DNA of 64,000 nucleotides from Sulfuricurvum sp. PC08-66 (GTDB lineage Bacteria > Campylobacterota > Campylobacteria > Campylobacterales > Sulfurimonadaceae), in the NCBI GenBank assembly GCA_000830255.1, contig JQIT01000004.1:124001-188000 (forward strand), given 5' to 3'. This document shows positions 10,001 to 18,614 of this stretch, in pieces. Positions within the stretch are counted from its first letter, which is position 1, and each line of letters starts with the position of its first letter. Below the pieces are notes generated by a model that worked only from the letters and a program-made list of their open reading frames with translations, was not told the DNA's origin and did not search any database. Position numbers and translations under genes: made by a program.

Positions 10001-10437
10001 TACATTTGCGATTGCGTTGCATACCCTTTGGCGCAGTTGCGTCCGCGGCTAGCAGTATGCAGAGGATTCCCCATATACTTTTTGACGACCATCGTTTTTT
10101 TGTCAATCCATGCAGTCAAACCACACGATGCTTCACAATTTGAACATGCAGTAGGCACGATCATATAGTCATGCACCAAGATACCATCATCACTCTCGAG
10201 TGAAGTACCTTTGCGGTCAATACCACCACGTTTCCAGTCATCACCGTCCAACTCTTGGAATGAATCCCATTGCTCAAGCGGTGGATAAAAACTCAATGTT
10301 TTAGGGGTAGTTGTAAATTTACTCTCTACACCCTCTTGTGCTTGCGCTTGCGTACTAAAAACACCTTTGGCAATAGCAACACCCGCTACAGAAAACGCTG
10401 CACCTTTTAAAAATGTACGTCTACTTTCTAAATACAT
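7045..10437 (-). CDS. Tat-exported molybdopterin oxidoreductase, catalytic subunit (PsrA/PhsA/SreA-like)
   Basis: 1130 residues, well above typical PsrA/PhsA (~760). The Tat signal SRRTFLKG (5-12) ends near AQAQE. A [4Fe-4S] motif C98-x2-C101-x3-C105-x29-C135 precedes the bis-MGD core. NIC231SANGR supplies a candidate Cys ligand to Mo, as in polysulfide, thiosulfate and nitrate (Nap) type enzymes. The C-terminal dinucleotide-binding domain contains SNSKHLMEISQNHDP. With the PsrB- and NrfD-like genes upstream it should form a periplasm-facing, quinone-linked complex reducing or oxidising a sulfur (or As/Se) species; the substrate cannot be assigned from sequence reading. GAGGAG precedes the ATG. 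Confidence 0.9.
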   Translation of the reverse strand: MYLESRRTFLKGAAFSVAGVAIAKGVFSTQAQAQEGVESKFTTTPKTLSFYPPLEQWDSFQELDGDDWKRGGIDRKGTSLESDDGILVHDYMIVPTACSNCEASCGLTAWIDKKTMVVKKYMGNPLHTASRGRNCAKGYATQSQMYDPDRIPFPLKRAEGSKRGEGKWVRTTWDEALSTIGKKMHDTIAKGDELSRKMVMYHVGRPNENGFTPMVWNTLGVDSYNSHTNICSANGRTPTIQWANDDRTSPDWANAKLIFLNSSHAADAGHYFQQSAGFIADARKKGAKLVVMDPRMSNSAGMADLWIAAWPGTEPVVYLYLVNRILSEGQVNREFVRRWVNWEVMMDNKKFLNKLVELGYIKSVPTKNDFDTFLAVLQELYSPYTLDYASQETHIPKDRLEALYDMFIWAGTAVSTYFWRATAAGNRGGWMSGRAGYLALALRGAIGPEGGTFFHHWHVISVAGKGGRATVGQGNVKKVDVWNELTWPPEWPLSTYEMSYLLPHLLTDKAWQDKWKARGLNVPTKLAVYAPRMYNPVWINPDGFRWLDVLKDEEKMELTFNLSPTWSETNWYVDYVLPVGLAGERHDQHSEATYPARWTSFRQPVLRVALEKSGWRAKNPIRATLEAHIKAGLGEVWEENEFWIDLVVNYVDKDGSLGIKQHWESKKHPGKPVTIAEWYDAAFGDNLPNLRKTAYANPKYKDAEYPVYEYMRDHGTWTEEENIYSAQERPLKEDAEGNYVTHGHKYPKAETTTNKRTGVITAHAHGKATPIGIEVDGKKMEGFATLDKKLDFFVEWLFEDWKWQEYSIPFYPRNEKEKEKMVHIVSHVNHKYMTEVNEQGEKNAFALNTVFRLPYNIHTRSANSKHLMEISQNHDPIWIATGDAKRLGFKRGDAIRVRIKDSVSGLDSGYFVAMAVPTEGVLPGTLACSHHGGRWKLTNSIDIPNGVQDNPVQYQKAPKDLSNPDFINEAVENSGAQAQHTPHFGGKLGVIGFGAPLASIEMDGKVGKLKYLEGLKPMKPWQFAEYNKDYDNVWWDGLSGSWQNAVAPAHPDPVSGMHCWHQKVLLEPAQPGDKIGDIHVNYENNFKTYQAWRDQLTRGLDENSTIRRPRHIKRPWVSLSDKAYAVKISK

Positions 10438-10450
10438 TCCATCTCCTCAC

Positions 10451-11353
10451 TTAACTCATAGGTAATAGTTGTGGGATCATTAGCCAAACATGTTTGACGA
10501 TCCACAACCCAACCAGTGCAGATATTGCCGCTGGTAATAATAAAATTCTATTTTTATTTGTCACACCCAAGTAGGTCAAGACCATAGGGATAACAAAAGC
10601 GATAACTTGACCAATCCAAAACATTGCAGTGTATTCGCCATCACCTTTGATGTAGGCCAACGTAGCCGCAACCTCTTCCGCTTTAAAGGGACCAAAAACA
10701 TACTCACCCATATAAATGGTGAAGCCCGCTGCTGCACTTGCACCAAGTACAATTGCCAACATGCGATTGACTTCAAAAGAGAATTTGTGCCCAAACAGAA
10801 GCATCGTAGCTGCACCACTCAAAAGTGCTGCCAACATCATTTGTACAAGTTCTACAGGAACTTGCCACAATTCACGTGCAGTAGACATCCCCATCAATGT
10901 TGCAGTATAGAGGGTAACGGGAATCGCCAAAATAAGCGTAGGCATCCACGCTTTTTCGAAAATATCGTCACGTTTGAGGTAAGCCGCCACGACCAACATC
11001 GAAACCAAGCCCATCAAAACTGAAGCAATAACAGCACCCACCGTAATAGGCGATGTCCAATGTGGATAGAAGAAGATATGCCACATTCTAAAGGGCTGAT
11101 GCAAATCCGCCAAGGTAAAGAGCAAGAACATCGATAAGAAGGTGAAAGAAAGAATCGCTATAGGAAGTTTCATCTCTTTGACACTGTTCTCATTACCGTA
11201 ATAGCGGAACATAAAGTAGCCCAAGAAAAGTACACCCGTACCGATTGACTTTGCCCACATATTCATCGTAACTAGCCAAGGCCATACAATGCCTGGAAGA
11301 GCCACATCTAGCGTAACAACGGCGTTCATCGCCTCAATTGTTTCGTGTGCCAT
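10451..11353 (-). CDS. NrfD/PsrC-family membrane anchor subunit
   Basis: 300 residues, about eight hydrophobic segments, the size of PsrC/NrfD. It lacks haem-binding motifs and in this family exchanges electrons with menaquinone in the membrane. HQPFRMWHIFF after the second or third helix is a typical loop. Its ATG shares one base with the stop of the ferredoxin subunit gene (TAATG), implying coupled translation, and the catalytic gene begins 13 bases downstream. Direction of electron flow is not deducible. Confidence 0.9.
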   Translation of the reverse strand: MAHETIEAMNAVVTLDVALPGIVWPWLVTMNMWAKSIGTGVLFLGYFMFRYYGNENSVKEMKLPIAILSFTFLSMFLLFTLADLHQPFRMWHIFFYPHWTSPITVGAVIASVLMGLVSMLVVAAYLKRDDIFEKAWMPTLILAIPVTLYTATLMGMSTARELWQVPVELVQMMLAALLSGAATMLLFGHKFSFEVNRMLAIVLGASAAAGFTIYMGEYVFGPFKAEEVAATLAYIKGDGEYTAMFWIGQVIAFVIPMVLTYLGVTNKNRILLLPAAISALVGLWIVKHVWLMIPQLLPMS

Positions 11354-11994
11354 TAGTGATGTCCTCCTACGTGTTTTAAGTGAGTGATATTATTGAACAA
11401 ATTGTGTCCCTCTTGGCGCAATGAAGCCAAAGGATTGAGTTGAATTTCACCACCACCTACATAAAAATGGTGTGGGTGCGTCCCTTTTTCAGGTTTGCGC
11501 ACTTGTACGTTGCCTTGGTGTTGCATGATATAGCGACTGATATTGCTCTCAGTATCTTCAAGGTCACCAAAGATATTCGCTTCGACAGGACATGCTACAA
11601 CACATGAAGGCATCAAACCACCCGATACACGGTGCGCACAATAGGTACATTTATCCGCGGTATTGGTCTCGGGATCGATATAAATAGCACCATACGGACA
11701 CGCCATAACACAACCAGCACATCCGATACAACGCTCTTTATCGACATTAACAATGCCATTGTCCAAATAGTGCAACGCACTGACAGGACAAATACGCTCA
11801 CACGGCGCATCCGCACAGTGGTTACAACGCAATGGCGTATAGGTACGCTTCGTGTCTGGGAAAGTCCCGACATCGACGTATTTAACTCTTAGTCTCCACG
11901 AACTAAGAGGCACCTCATTTTCTACTTTACAGGCTATCTCACAACCTTTACAACCCATGCAAAGATTAAGGTCTACTAGGAACCCTAACTTCAT
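11353..11994 (-). CDS. PsrB-like 4Fe-4S electron-transfer subunit
   Basis: 213 residues with four cysteine groups of the PsrB/DmsB/NrfC family: C12-C15-C18-C22, C57-C60-C65-C69, C89-C92-C95-C99 and C116-C119-C131-C135, indicating four [4Fe-4S] clusters that wire the catalytic subunit to the NrfD anchor. There is no signal peptide, as expected for a subunit carried out with its Tat-exported partner. GAGGAGG lies 4 bases before the ATG. First gene of the seven-gene unit, with a 245-base leader region upstream. Confidence 0.93.
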   Translation of the reverse strand: MKLGFLVDLNLCMGCKGCEIACKVENEVPLSSWRLRVKYVDVGTFPDTKRTYTPLRCNHCADAPCERICPVSALHYLDNGIVNVDKERCIGCAGCVMACPYGAIYIDPETNTADKCTYCAHRVSGGLMPSCVVACPVEANIFGDLEDTESNISRYIMQHQGNVQVRKPEKGTHPHHFYVGGGEIQLNPLASLRQEGHNLFNNITHLKHVGGHH

Positions 11995-12239
11995 TGAACC
12001 TCCTCAAAAAATGCGAATGCTTTGACTGCAAAAAACCAAAACCAATCGACCTATATTTACGCAAAGAAGTACCTACATTCGTTGGCGCTTTTTGGCTTCA
12101 CAGATACTACAGACAACTTAATTAATAGAAGCTAAATATAGGCGTTTGAGGGGGATTTAGAGGGGATATGTAACCCTTCGTAAAGGGCTACACCTATAAG
12201 ATAAAATTAACTTATGAGATTGATAAGATAGAGATGCTT
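11995..12239. other. intergenic leader of the molybdoenzyme operon
   Basis: No gene seen. AT-rich around 12115-12140 (AACTTAATTAATAGAAG). A hairpin formed by GTAACCCTT and AAGGGCTAC (12171-12191) lies closer to the end of the DUF2231 gene and could terminate it weakly. I could not define a convincing -35/-10 pair for the operon; promoter mapping is left open. Confidence 0.4.
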
Positions 12240-12803
12240 TTACTCTTGCGCAACATCGCCCAAAGCGTCATGAATAGCTTCACTAAGTATCTCTACTTTT
12301 TGCGTATCGTCGGTCGCTTCTTGACTCTCTTGAAGTGCAGTATTGAGCGTATCTTTGATGGCGTGTGCTTCAAAAACAGTGCCGTGTTGATAGACCACTT
12401 CACCACCCAATTTGCCTTGGGCAAACATACCCAACGTCACAGCCACCATACCCGCCAAAACCGTGTAGTGCATCAATTTGGCACTGTATTTATAGCTTGC
12501 CAAATTGAGTACCCACACTACACCCATAGCAATAAGAAGATTGAGTCCCAATCCTGCATGCGCTTTGAGCAGTTCCATGCCTTGAGCATCGTACATGCTT
12601 AATATCTCACCCACCGTCTCTTTGGCATCGTGTCCGCCAGAGAGATAGGCAAATCCCACCATCAAGGTAGCGACGGTGAAAATCACTGTCGCACTGCGTG
12701 CATAAATTCCGTGTCTAAAAAAGAGAAAAAGTACCTGAAAAACCAATGCCACAAGTGGCAACACAACTGCAAAATGGGCAGCAACAGGGTGAAACGTTTG
12801 CAT
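12240..12803 (-). CDS. DUF2231-like integral membrane protein
   Basis: 187 residues. It begins MQTFHPVAAHFAVVLP, the HPxxxHF(x)xxLP signature I associate with DUF2231, and has about four membrane helices followed by an acidic soluble tail (TDDTQKVEILSEAIHDAL). The family's role is unknown; members often sit near redox or cytochrome genes. The ATG at 12803 is chosen because AAGGAG lies 7 bases upstream and it starts immediately after the hisD stop; the longer reading frame would overlap hisD. Confidence 0.78.
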   Translation of the reverse strand: MQTFHPVAAHFAVVLPLVALVFQVLFLFFRHGIYARSATVIFTVATLMVGFAYLSGGHDAKETVGEILSMYDAQGMELLKAHAGLGLNLLIAMGVVWVLNLASYKYSAKLMHYTVLAGMVAVTLGMFAQGKLGGEVVYQHGTVFEAHAIKDTLNTALQESQEATDDTQKVEILSEAIHDALGDVAQE

Positions 12804-12804
12804 G

Positions 12805-14112
12805 TTAAAACTCCTTGGAAGATAATCGAATGGCAACAGACTTAGCGTGAGCATCTAGCCCCTCTGTCAGCGCAAGTGTAACACATTGAGGTCCGAGTGC
12901 TTCGATAGCTTGCGCGCTAAAGGCAATTATCGAGGATTTTTTCAAAAAATTCTCTACGCCCAACGGTGAATAAAAGCGCGCCGTACCCCCTGTGGGTAGC
13001 GTATGATTGGGTCCTGCGATATAGTCACCGATAGCTTCAGGGGTATTGGGACCCAAAAATATTGCACCTGCATGTTTGATGTAGGGCAAAAGTTCAAAAG
13101 CATTTGCCGTGACCACTTCGAGGTGTTCAGGGGCTATTCGGTTCATGAGTTCAATCGCCTCTTGCATGTCTTGTGTCACGATAATTGCACCTCGCTCATC
13201 GATAGATTTTTGGGCGATAGTGCGTCTATCGAGCGTCAAAAGCGCTTCATCGATAGCCTTTTGTGTTGCCAATGCAAGTGTCATCGAGGGGGTAATCATA
13301 ATCGAGCTTGCCATCTCATCGTGTTCAGCTTGGGAGAGCATATCGATAGCCATGTGCGCAGGCTTGGCACTCTCATCCGCCAGCACACCAATCTCGCTAG
13401 GACCCGCAATCATATCGATATTGACATCCCCAAAAACGAGCTTTTTGGCTGTCGCGACAAAAATATTACCTGGACCTGTGATGACATCGACCTTTTGAAT
13501 CGTAGGTGTACCGTACGCCAATGCCGCTATAGCACTCGCACCTCCCACTTTGACCACCTCATCGATACCACACAAGTGACATGCCGCTAGCAAAAGCGCA
13601 TTGATCTCATTGCCAATAGCAGGTGTAGTCACTACGATGCGCTCTACCCCTGCGACCTTGGCGGCAATAGCATTCATGAGGAGCGAACTTGGATAGGCAG
13701 CTTTGCCCCCTGGGATGTAGAGTCCTGCGCTATCGACGGGGGTGACCTTTTGCCCCAAAATCGTCCCATTGGCTTCGGTATCTATCCAGCTTTTAGGGAG
13801 CTGTTTTTCATGGTAACTTTTGATGCGGTCATACGCAGTGTGCAGTGCCACTTTTAGGGTTTCGTCCAATGCGTCGTAGGCTTGTTTCATCGACGCTTTT
13901 TCGACTTTTAGCTCACTATCATCGAGAGGTTGCCACTGGTCAAAACGTGCGATGTGACGTTTGATAGCCTCATTTTTGTCTGTTTTTATCTCATCGATGA
14001 TGCCTTTGACAATCGATGTCACCCTGTCGATATCCATCGCACCACGCGCCAATAGCGCCTCAAACTTGGTCGAAAAATCGCTATCTTGGGTCGAAAAGAG
14101 AGAGATACTCAT
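12805..14112 (-). CDS. hisD: histidinol dehydrogenase
   Basis: 435 residues, full length. It oxidises L-histidinol to L-histidine in two NAD-dependent steps with a bound Zn. Recognisable segments are GLYIPGGKAAYPSSLLMN, GPGNIFVATAKK, IDMIAGPSEIGVLAD, EHDEMASS and APEHLEVV, plus GPNHTLPTGGTAR near the C-terminus. AAGGATTTTAGT precedes the ATG. A -10 box (14139-14144, minus) gives a short leader. No other his genes adjoin it, so his genes are scattered here. Confidence 0.97.
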   Translation of the reverse strand: MSISLFSTQDSDFSTKFEALLARGAMDIDRVTSIVKGIIDEIKTDKNEAIKRHIARFDQWQPLDDSELKVEKASMKQAYDALDETLKVALHTAYDRIKSYHEKQLPKSWIDTEANGTILGQKVTPVDSAGLYIPGGKAAYPSSLLMNAIAAKVAGVERIVVTTPAIGNEINALLLAACHLCGIDEVVKVGGASAIAALAYGTPTIQKVDVITGPGNIFVATAKKLVFGDVNIDMIAGPSEIGVLADESAKPAHMAIDMLSQAEHDEMASSIMITPSMTLALATQKAIDEALLTLDRRTIAQKSIDERGAIIVTQDMQEAIELMNRIAPEHLEVVTANAFELLPYIKHAGAIFLGPNTPEAIGDYIAGPNHTLPTGGTARFYSPLGVENFLKKSSIIAFSAQAIEALGPQCVTLALTEGLDAHAKSVAIRLSSKEF

Positions 14113-14138
14113 ACTAAAATCCTTGGAAAGTTGGGCGC

Positions 14139-14144
14139 ATTATA
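14139..14144 (-). promoter_or_regulatory. probable -10 box of hisD
   Basis: TATAAT on the minus strand, about 26 bases before the hisD start codon. No clear -35 hexamer is visible at 16-18 bases, which is common in Campylobacterota promoters. Confidence 0.5.
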
Positions 14145-14235
14145 ACCAAAAGAGCTTACCCAGACCCACCGCATTGTGTACCATTTTAAACATTTGTGCG
14201 CTACCATTTTGGAAATTTTTCCCTAGGAAGTGTGC

Positions 14236-15312
14236 ATGTCAATTCTCTCTACTATTCCCGCTGGTGTCGTTGCAGGTGATGATTTATCCAAACTTTTTGC
14301 CATCGCAAAAGCGAACCATTTTGCGCTACCTGCGGTCAATGTCGTAAACTCTGATTCGGTCAATGGCGTTTTGGAAGCTGCTGCGAAAGTCAAAAGCCCT
14401 ATTATTATCCAATTTTCCAATGGTGGTGCCTCCTTTTTTGCAGGCAAAGGACTTTCAAACGCCAACGAACAAGCGGCTATTTTGGGAGCTATTTCGGGTG
14501 CGCGTCATGTACACCTCATAGCTAAAGCGTACGGTATTCCTGTAGTGCTACACACAGACCACGCAGCGAAAAAATTGTTGCCGTGGATAGATGGACTGCT
14601 CGATGCAGGTGAAGCACACTTCAAAGAGACAGGCAAACCTCTCTTCTCCTCACACATGCTCGATTTGAGCGAAGAGAGCTTGGCAGAAAATATCGAGATT
14701 TGTGAGCGCTATTTGGCACGTATGAGCAAAATCGGTATGACGTTGGAAATCGAGCTAGGTGTCACAGGAGGCGAAGAGGATGGTGTAGATAACAGTAGCG
14801 TCGACAACGCCCTACTCTATACGCAACCTGCAGATGTCGCCTACGCCTATGAGCGTCTCTCCAAAATCTCGCCCAATTTCACTATCGCGGCTTCGTTTGG
14901 CAATGTACATGGCGTTTACAAACCAGGGAATGTTGTCTTGACCCCCAAAATTTTGGACAACTCTCAAAAATACATTCAACAAAAATTCAAAACTGCTAGC
15001 GACAAGCCTGTCAACTTCGTCTTCCACGGTGGCTCAGGCTCTACCCAAGCGGAAATTCGTGAAGCCATCAGTTATGGCGTCATCAAAATGAACATCGATA
15101 CCGATACGCAATGGGCTACATGGGAAGGGGTCATGGGGTATTACAAACAGTATGAGCGCTATTTGCAAGGGCAAATTGGCAATCCTGAAGGCGAAGATAA
15201 ACCCAATAAAAAATATTATGACCCACGCAAATGGCTTCGCGCAGGTCAAGAGACCCTCATCGCACGCCTCAAACAAGCCTACACTGACCTCAACGCACTA
15301 GAGCGTAACTAA
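14236..15312 (+). CDS. fbaA: class II fructose-bisphosphate aldolase
   Basis: 358 residues of the class IIA (E. coli FbaA) type. Zn ligands are visible in LHTDHAAKK and ELGVTGGEEDG, the DHAP phosphate loop in FHGGSGS, and NIDTDTQWA near the end. It interconverts fructose-1,6-bisphosphate and two triose phosphates in glycolysis/gluconeogenesis. The ATG at 14236 (TAGGAAG upstream) is preferred to a GTG two codons earlier. Its stop overlaps that of the convergent gene by 4 bases. Confidence 0.96.
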   Translation: MSILSTIPAGVVAGDDLSKLFAIAKANHFALPAVNVVNSDSVNGVLEAAAKVKSPIIIQFSNGGASFFAGKGLSNANEQAAILGAISGARHVHLIAKAYGIPVVLHTDHAAKKLLPWIDGLLDAGEAHFKETGKPLFSSHMLDLSEESLAENIEICERYLARMSKIGMTLEIELGVTGGEEDGVDNSSVDNALLYTQPADVAYAYERLSKISPNFTIAASFGNVHGVYKPGNVVLTPKILDNSQKYIQQKFKTASDKPVNFVFHGGSGSTQAEIREAISYGVIKMNIDTDTQWATWEGVMGYYKQYERYLQGQIGNPEGEDKPNKKYYDPRKWLRAGQETLIARLKQAYTDLNALERN

Positions 15313-16190
15313 GCTCCAAACAGCTTTGCATAGCGCACTTTTTGGGTGGCGTTACCTATGACGCCCCCACTGTGCACATAGAGCAAATACCCCTCTCTCC
15401 ACACTCCTACGTTTTCCACCAAAGCTTGCAACATCACAGGTGCATAGAGCAAATCGACCTCCACACCTTGTGCCAACACTGCCTCATACTGCGCCCACAA
15501 ATCTAAGTGTGGCATACCAAATCGATAAGACTTTTGTGTCGTCAAAATGGTAGGTGCATAGCGACTAGGCAGTGCGCGTGCCATTTGCGCACCTAAATAG
15601 CTCTCATCACCCACACATGCGATAGTCAGCACCTGCGCTCTCTCGCCCAATACATGTTGCAAATACCATGCAGTAGTGCCTGTACCGCTGGGTGTAGCGA
15701 CAAAGAGCTTCTCCATATCATTAGCCTCTTGCCATTGGAGAATCTCCTGCGCCAAGTGCGCCACACCCTCCAATGCGATAGGCGAAGCACCCCCTTGTGG
15801 GATAAAAAGCGTATCATCCTCGATAGAAGCGCGTAACTGTGCACCCAGCGCCTCGTCGCTGGCTGCACTTGAAATATGCAATTGCAACCCCAATCGACGC
15901 GCCTCAAAAAAATTGCCTACTTTGGCATCCAAAATTTGAGGTGATGCGTAGCGTACATGGTAGTCAAAGGGAAGATTTTTTTGTTGTGCCAGACGTGCGA
16001 TACTCAGCATTGCATTGGATTGAATACCGCCATAAGAGAGGATACGTCCATAGGAGGATAAATCGCTTTTGAGTAAGCTAAAAAGTTTGCGGTATTTATT
16101 GCCAGAGAGATAGAAATCGAGAAGGTCGTCGCGCTTCATGCCTATAGAGACTCCCGCCAAAGAGAGAGTATCGATAGGCGTTGGCAACAC
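15309..16190 (-). CDS. PLP-dependent ACC deaminase / D-cysteine desulfhydrase-family enzyme
   Basis: 293 residues, fold type II PLP enzyme. MKRDDLLDFYLSGNKYRKL contains the Schiff-base lysine (SGNKYRK), SYGGIQSNAM is the typical next motif, and PSGTGTTAWYL binds the cofactor phosphate. Family members degrade 1-aminocyclopropane-1-carboxylate or D-cysteine; the residues separating the two are not decidable here. GTG start with only a weak ribosome site; the ATG at codon 18 is too late to be the start. It follows the PPIase gene by 11 bases. Confidence 0.85.
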   Translation of the reverse strand: MLPTPIDTLSLAGVSIGMKRDDLLDFYLSGNKYRKLFSLLKSDLSSYGRILSYGGIQSNAMLSIARLAQQKNLPFDYHVRYASPQILDAKVGNFFEARRLGLQLHISSAASDEALGAQLRASIEDDTLFIPQGGASPIALEGVAHLAQEILQWQEANDMEKLFVATPSGTGTTAWYLQHVLGERAQVLTIACVGDESYLGAQMARALPSRYAPTILTTQKSYRFGMPHLDLWAQYEAVLAQGVEVDLLYAPVMLQALVENVGVWREGYLLYVHSGGVIGNATQKVRYAKLFGA

Positions 16191-16201
16191 GAAAAAGGGG
16201 A

Positions 16202-17029
16202 TTAGTTGTAGGAGATTTTGGCAGAGGCTTTGAGTTTTTCCATTTTGGCTTTGAGCTCTTTTTGGAAAATATCTGATTTGAGCGCTTGTTCTACTTGTGG
16301 TTTGACCTCATCATAACTACGTTTTTCGCCACCACGTGTCTCTTCTAGGTAGATGAGATGGTAGCCGAATTGTGTTTTGACAGGTTTGGGTGTGACGCTC
16401 CCTTTTTGCATAGCAAAAACAGCTTTTTCAAACTCTGGCACCATTGCACCTTGGGGGAAAAAGCCCAAATCTCCACCACTTTGTGCAGAACCATCGCGTG
16501 AATTTGCTTTGGCTAGCTCCATAAATTTGGCTTTGAGTGCATCACCTTTGAGCGCATTGAGTGTTTTAGCAAGCTCATTGGCTTTAGCCTCTTCATTGAC
16601 AAGAATATGACGTGCGTGCACCTCTTTTTTGGGAGCGAACTCCTCTTTGTTTTCGTCATAGAATTTTTTGAGTGCTTTGTCAGTCACTTTGATTTTGTCA
16701 AACTCACTTTTGAGCCAAATTTCTGCGCCCAATTGAGGTTCGATACGTGCCAACGTCACTTTGAGTGCCTCTTTATACTCAGGTGTTTGTGCGACGCCTG
16801 CACGTACAGCCTCTTTTTGAATCAAAATTTGGCTAATAATTTGGTCGATTGCGACCTTTTTGACCTGCTCTTTGGAAGCATCTGGAAGTTGCGCATATTG
16901 ACCACGTGTAATTTGTTGCATTACACCGTACAAATCTTGCTCATCGATTTTTTGTCCATCGACAGTTGCTACGGTAGCGGCGTTTGCCAATGCTCCCAAA
17001 AGCGTTGCTAACACTAAGACTCTCTTCAT
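16202..17029 (-). CDS. periplasmic peptidyl-prolyl isomerase, parvulin/SurA type (PEB4-like)
   Basis: 275 residues. A signal peptide (VLVLATLLGALANA) is followed by a helical chaperone domain and one parvulin domain from about residue 140 (HARHILVNEEAKANEL, SGGDLGFFPQGAMVPEF, VKTQFGYHLIYLEE), then a C-terminal helix rich in Lys. This is the layout of Campylobacter PEB4/Cbf2, which helps fold outer-membrane proteins. ATG with a weak GATAG-type ribosome site. Confidence 0.92.
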   Translation of the reverse strand: MKRVLVLATLLGALANAATVATVDGQKIDEQDLYGVMQQITRGQYAQLPDASKEQVKKVAIDQIISQILIQKEAVRAGVAQTPEYKEALKVTLARIEPQLGAEIWLKSEFDKIKVTDKALKKFYDENKEEFAPKKEVHARHILVNEEAKANELAKTLNALKGDALKAKFMELAKANSRDGSAQSGGDLGFFPQGAMVPEFEKAVFAMQKGSVTPKPVKTQFGYHLIYLEETRGGEKRSYDEVKPQVEQALKSDIFQKELKAKMEKLKASAKISYN

Positions 17030-17089
17030 CGTTCTATCCTATGTTGTATTTGAAAAAAAGTAGTGTACCCAAAGATTATAAACTCTAGG

Positions 17090-18487
17090 TTACACACGCG
17101 AAAAACCAATAATTCGCTCCAAAAGTGCCTCAAGCTTGGCAATATTGAGAGGTTTTGCCAAATAATCATCCAATCCTCTGGAAAGCACAATTTCACGTTG
17201 ACCCTTCCTATCGTGTGAGGTTAGCGCTATGATAGGCGTCTTTTCAAAGCCCTGTTGCGCCTCATAACTACGTATCGCCTCGGTCGCCGCAAAGCCATCC
17301 ATATTGGGCATCTCCAAATCCATAAGAATGAGATTGAAGCGATGTGCTTTTGCCTTCTCTAGTGCCTCTTGTCCATCTTTGGCGATTTGAATATGAAAAT
17401 TGTAACGCCCCAATACCATCTGAACCAGTTTGAGATTGATTGGATTATCTTCGGCGATAAGCACATGCACCGCTTGAGGTGCTTTGGGTGCAGGCGGAGG
17501 TGTATACATCACCTGCGTAGCATCTTGGAGCACCTTGTAGAGTAGCTCAATGCGTAGCGGCAGTGGCAAAAAGGGTACTTTTTGCGCAGGGGGTTTGGAG
17601 CCTACCAAGACCACATTTGCTTGCGCAAATCGCGCTTGTATTGCTTGAAGCGCCTCTGTATCGTTGGCAAAAAGCAAGACCACATCGACATCGCCAATAC
17701 GCTCATCGTGCTCATCCTCGATACCCTGAGTCTCGACCTTCCACGCTTGCAAATAGTGCTGTGCCATTTTTGCGTAGGTGACCAAACTTTTTTCATCGAC
17801 CATCATCGCAACACGTCGCTGTGAAAGTGGCACAAACTTTGGACTACCCTCTATGGGAAGTGTCAAGCTAAAACCGAATCGGCTCCCTTTATTGGGCGTG
17901 GAGGCGACCTTGAGACCGCTTTGCAGGAGTTTGAGCAGGCGATAGGTGACCGCTATATCGATACCCAATCCTTGGGCTTGCGGGAAAAAAGGGTGCAATA
18001 GAAGCGGCATATCCTCTTTGGAGATACCTTTGCCGCTGTCAGTGACGGTGAGTTGTAGGGTGGCGCGTCCCTCTTCAAGCTGGGCTTGTTTGATGAGGAT
18101 GTGGCAACTGCCCTGCGCTTTGTTGTGCACAATGGCGTTTTCGACAAAGGTAGAGAGCATAAACGCCCACGCCTTGGAGTCGACAAAAACGTGTGAAGCG
18201 AGGGTAGGGTCGATGAAATAGAAGTATTCGACCTTGTGCGAGGAGGCTAACGCCGTAAAACGCTCCAAAAGTGACTGCGTAAAGAGGAGCAAATCGACCC
18301 TCTCAGGCACCATCTCAAAGCGATTGTGCTGCAAATCGACCAACATCTGCATCGCATCGAAGCCTCTTTTGAGGGTGCGGACAGGTCGCAACAATTGCTG
18401 GGAGTCGTGCGATTTACCCTCTAGCTTTTCAAGACTCTCTTGCACAAGTGGGGCAAGTTTTTGGACAACTGCCTCGATATACTGCAT
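17090..18487 (-). CDS. hybrid sensor histidine kinase with C-terminal receiver domain
   Basis: 465 residues from the ATG at 18487 (AGGGGAGTGG upstream; a GTG nine codons earlier is possible). Order: a short helical region with KSH27DSQQLLRP as possible phosphoacceptor, an HATPase domain (N box STFVENAIVHN, G1 DSGKGISKED, G2 QGLGIDIAV), a degenerate middle domain, and a receiver from about 340 (VLIAEDNPINL, phospho-Asp in ILMDLEMPNMDG, TSHD, Lys in YLAKPL). No sensor or membrane segment, so it is cytoplasmic and its signal is unknown. No partner regulator nearby. Confidence 0.85.
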   Translation of the reverse strand: MQYIEAVVQKLAPLVQESLEKLEGKSHDSQQLLRPVRTLKRGFDAMQMLVDLQHNRFEMVPERVDLLLFTQSLLERFTALASSHKVEYFYFIDPTLASHVFVDSKAWAFMLSTFVENAIVHNKAQGSCHILIKQAQLEEGRATLQLTVTDSGKGISKEDMPLLLHPFFPQAQGLGIDIAVTYRLLKLLQSGLKVASTPNKGSRFGFSLTLPIEGSPKFVPLSQRRVAMMVDEKSLVTYAKMAQHYLQAWKVETQGIEDEHDERIGDVDVVLLFANDTEALQAIQARFAQANVVLVGSKPPAQKVPFLPLPLRIELLYKVLQDATQVMYTPPPAPKAPQAVHVLIAEDNPINLKLVQMVLGRYNFHIQIAKDGQEALEKAKAHRFNLILMDLEMPNMDGFAATEAIRSYEAQQGFEKTPIIALTSHDRKGQREIVLSRGLDDYLAKPLNIAKLEALLERIIGFSRV

Positions 18488-18614
18488 CCACTCCCCTTGC
18501 CCTTTATTGGTCACATTATCGACACTTTTTACTTAAAAAGCGGTTTTTAGCCCCAATGCCACGGCTCTTTGGTACAATGCCACACTCAAATATGAGAGCG
18601 TTTTTGGAGTTTTT

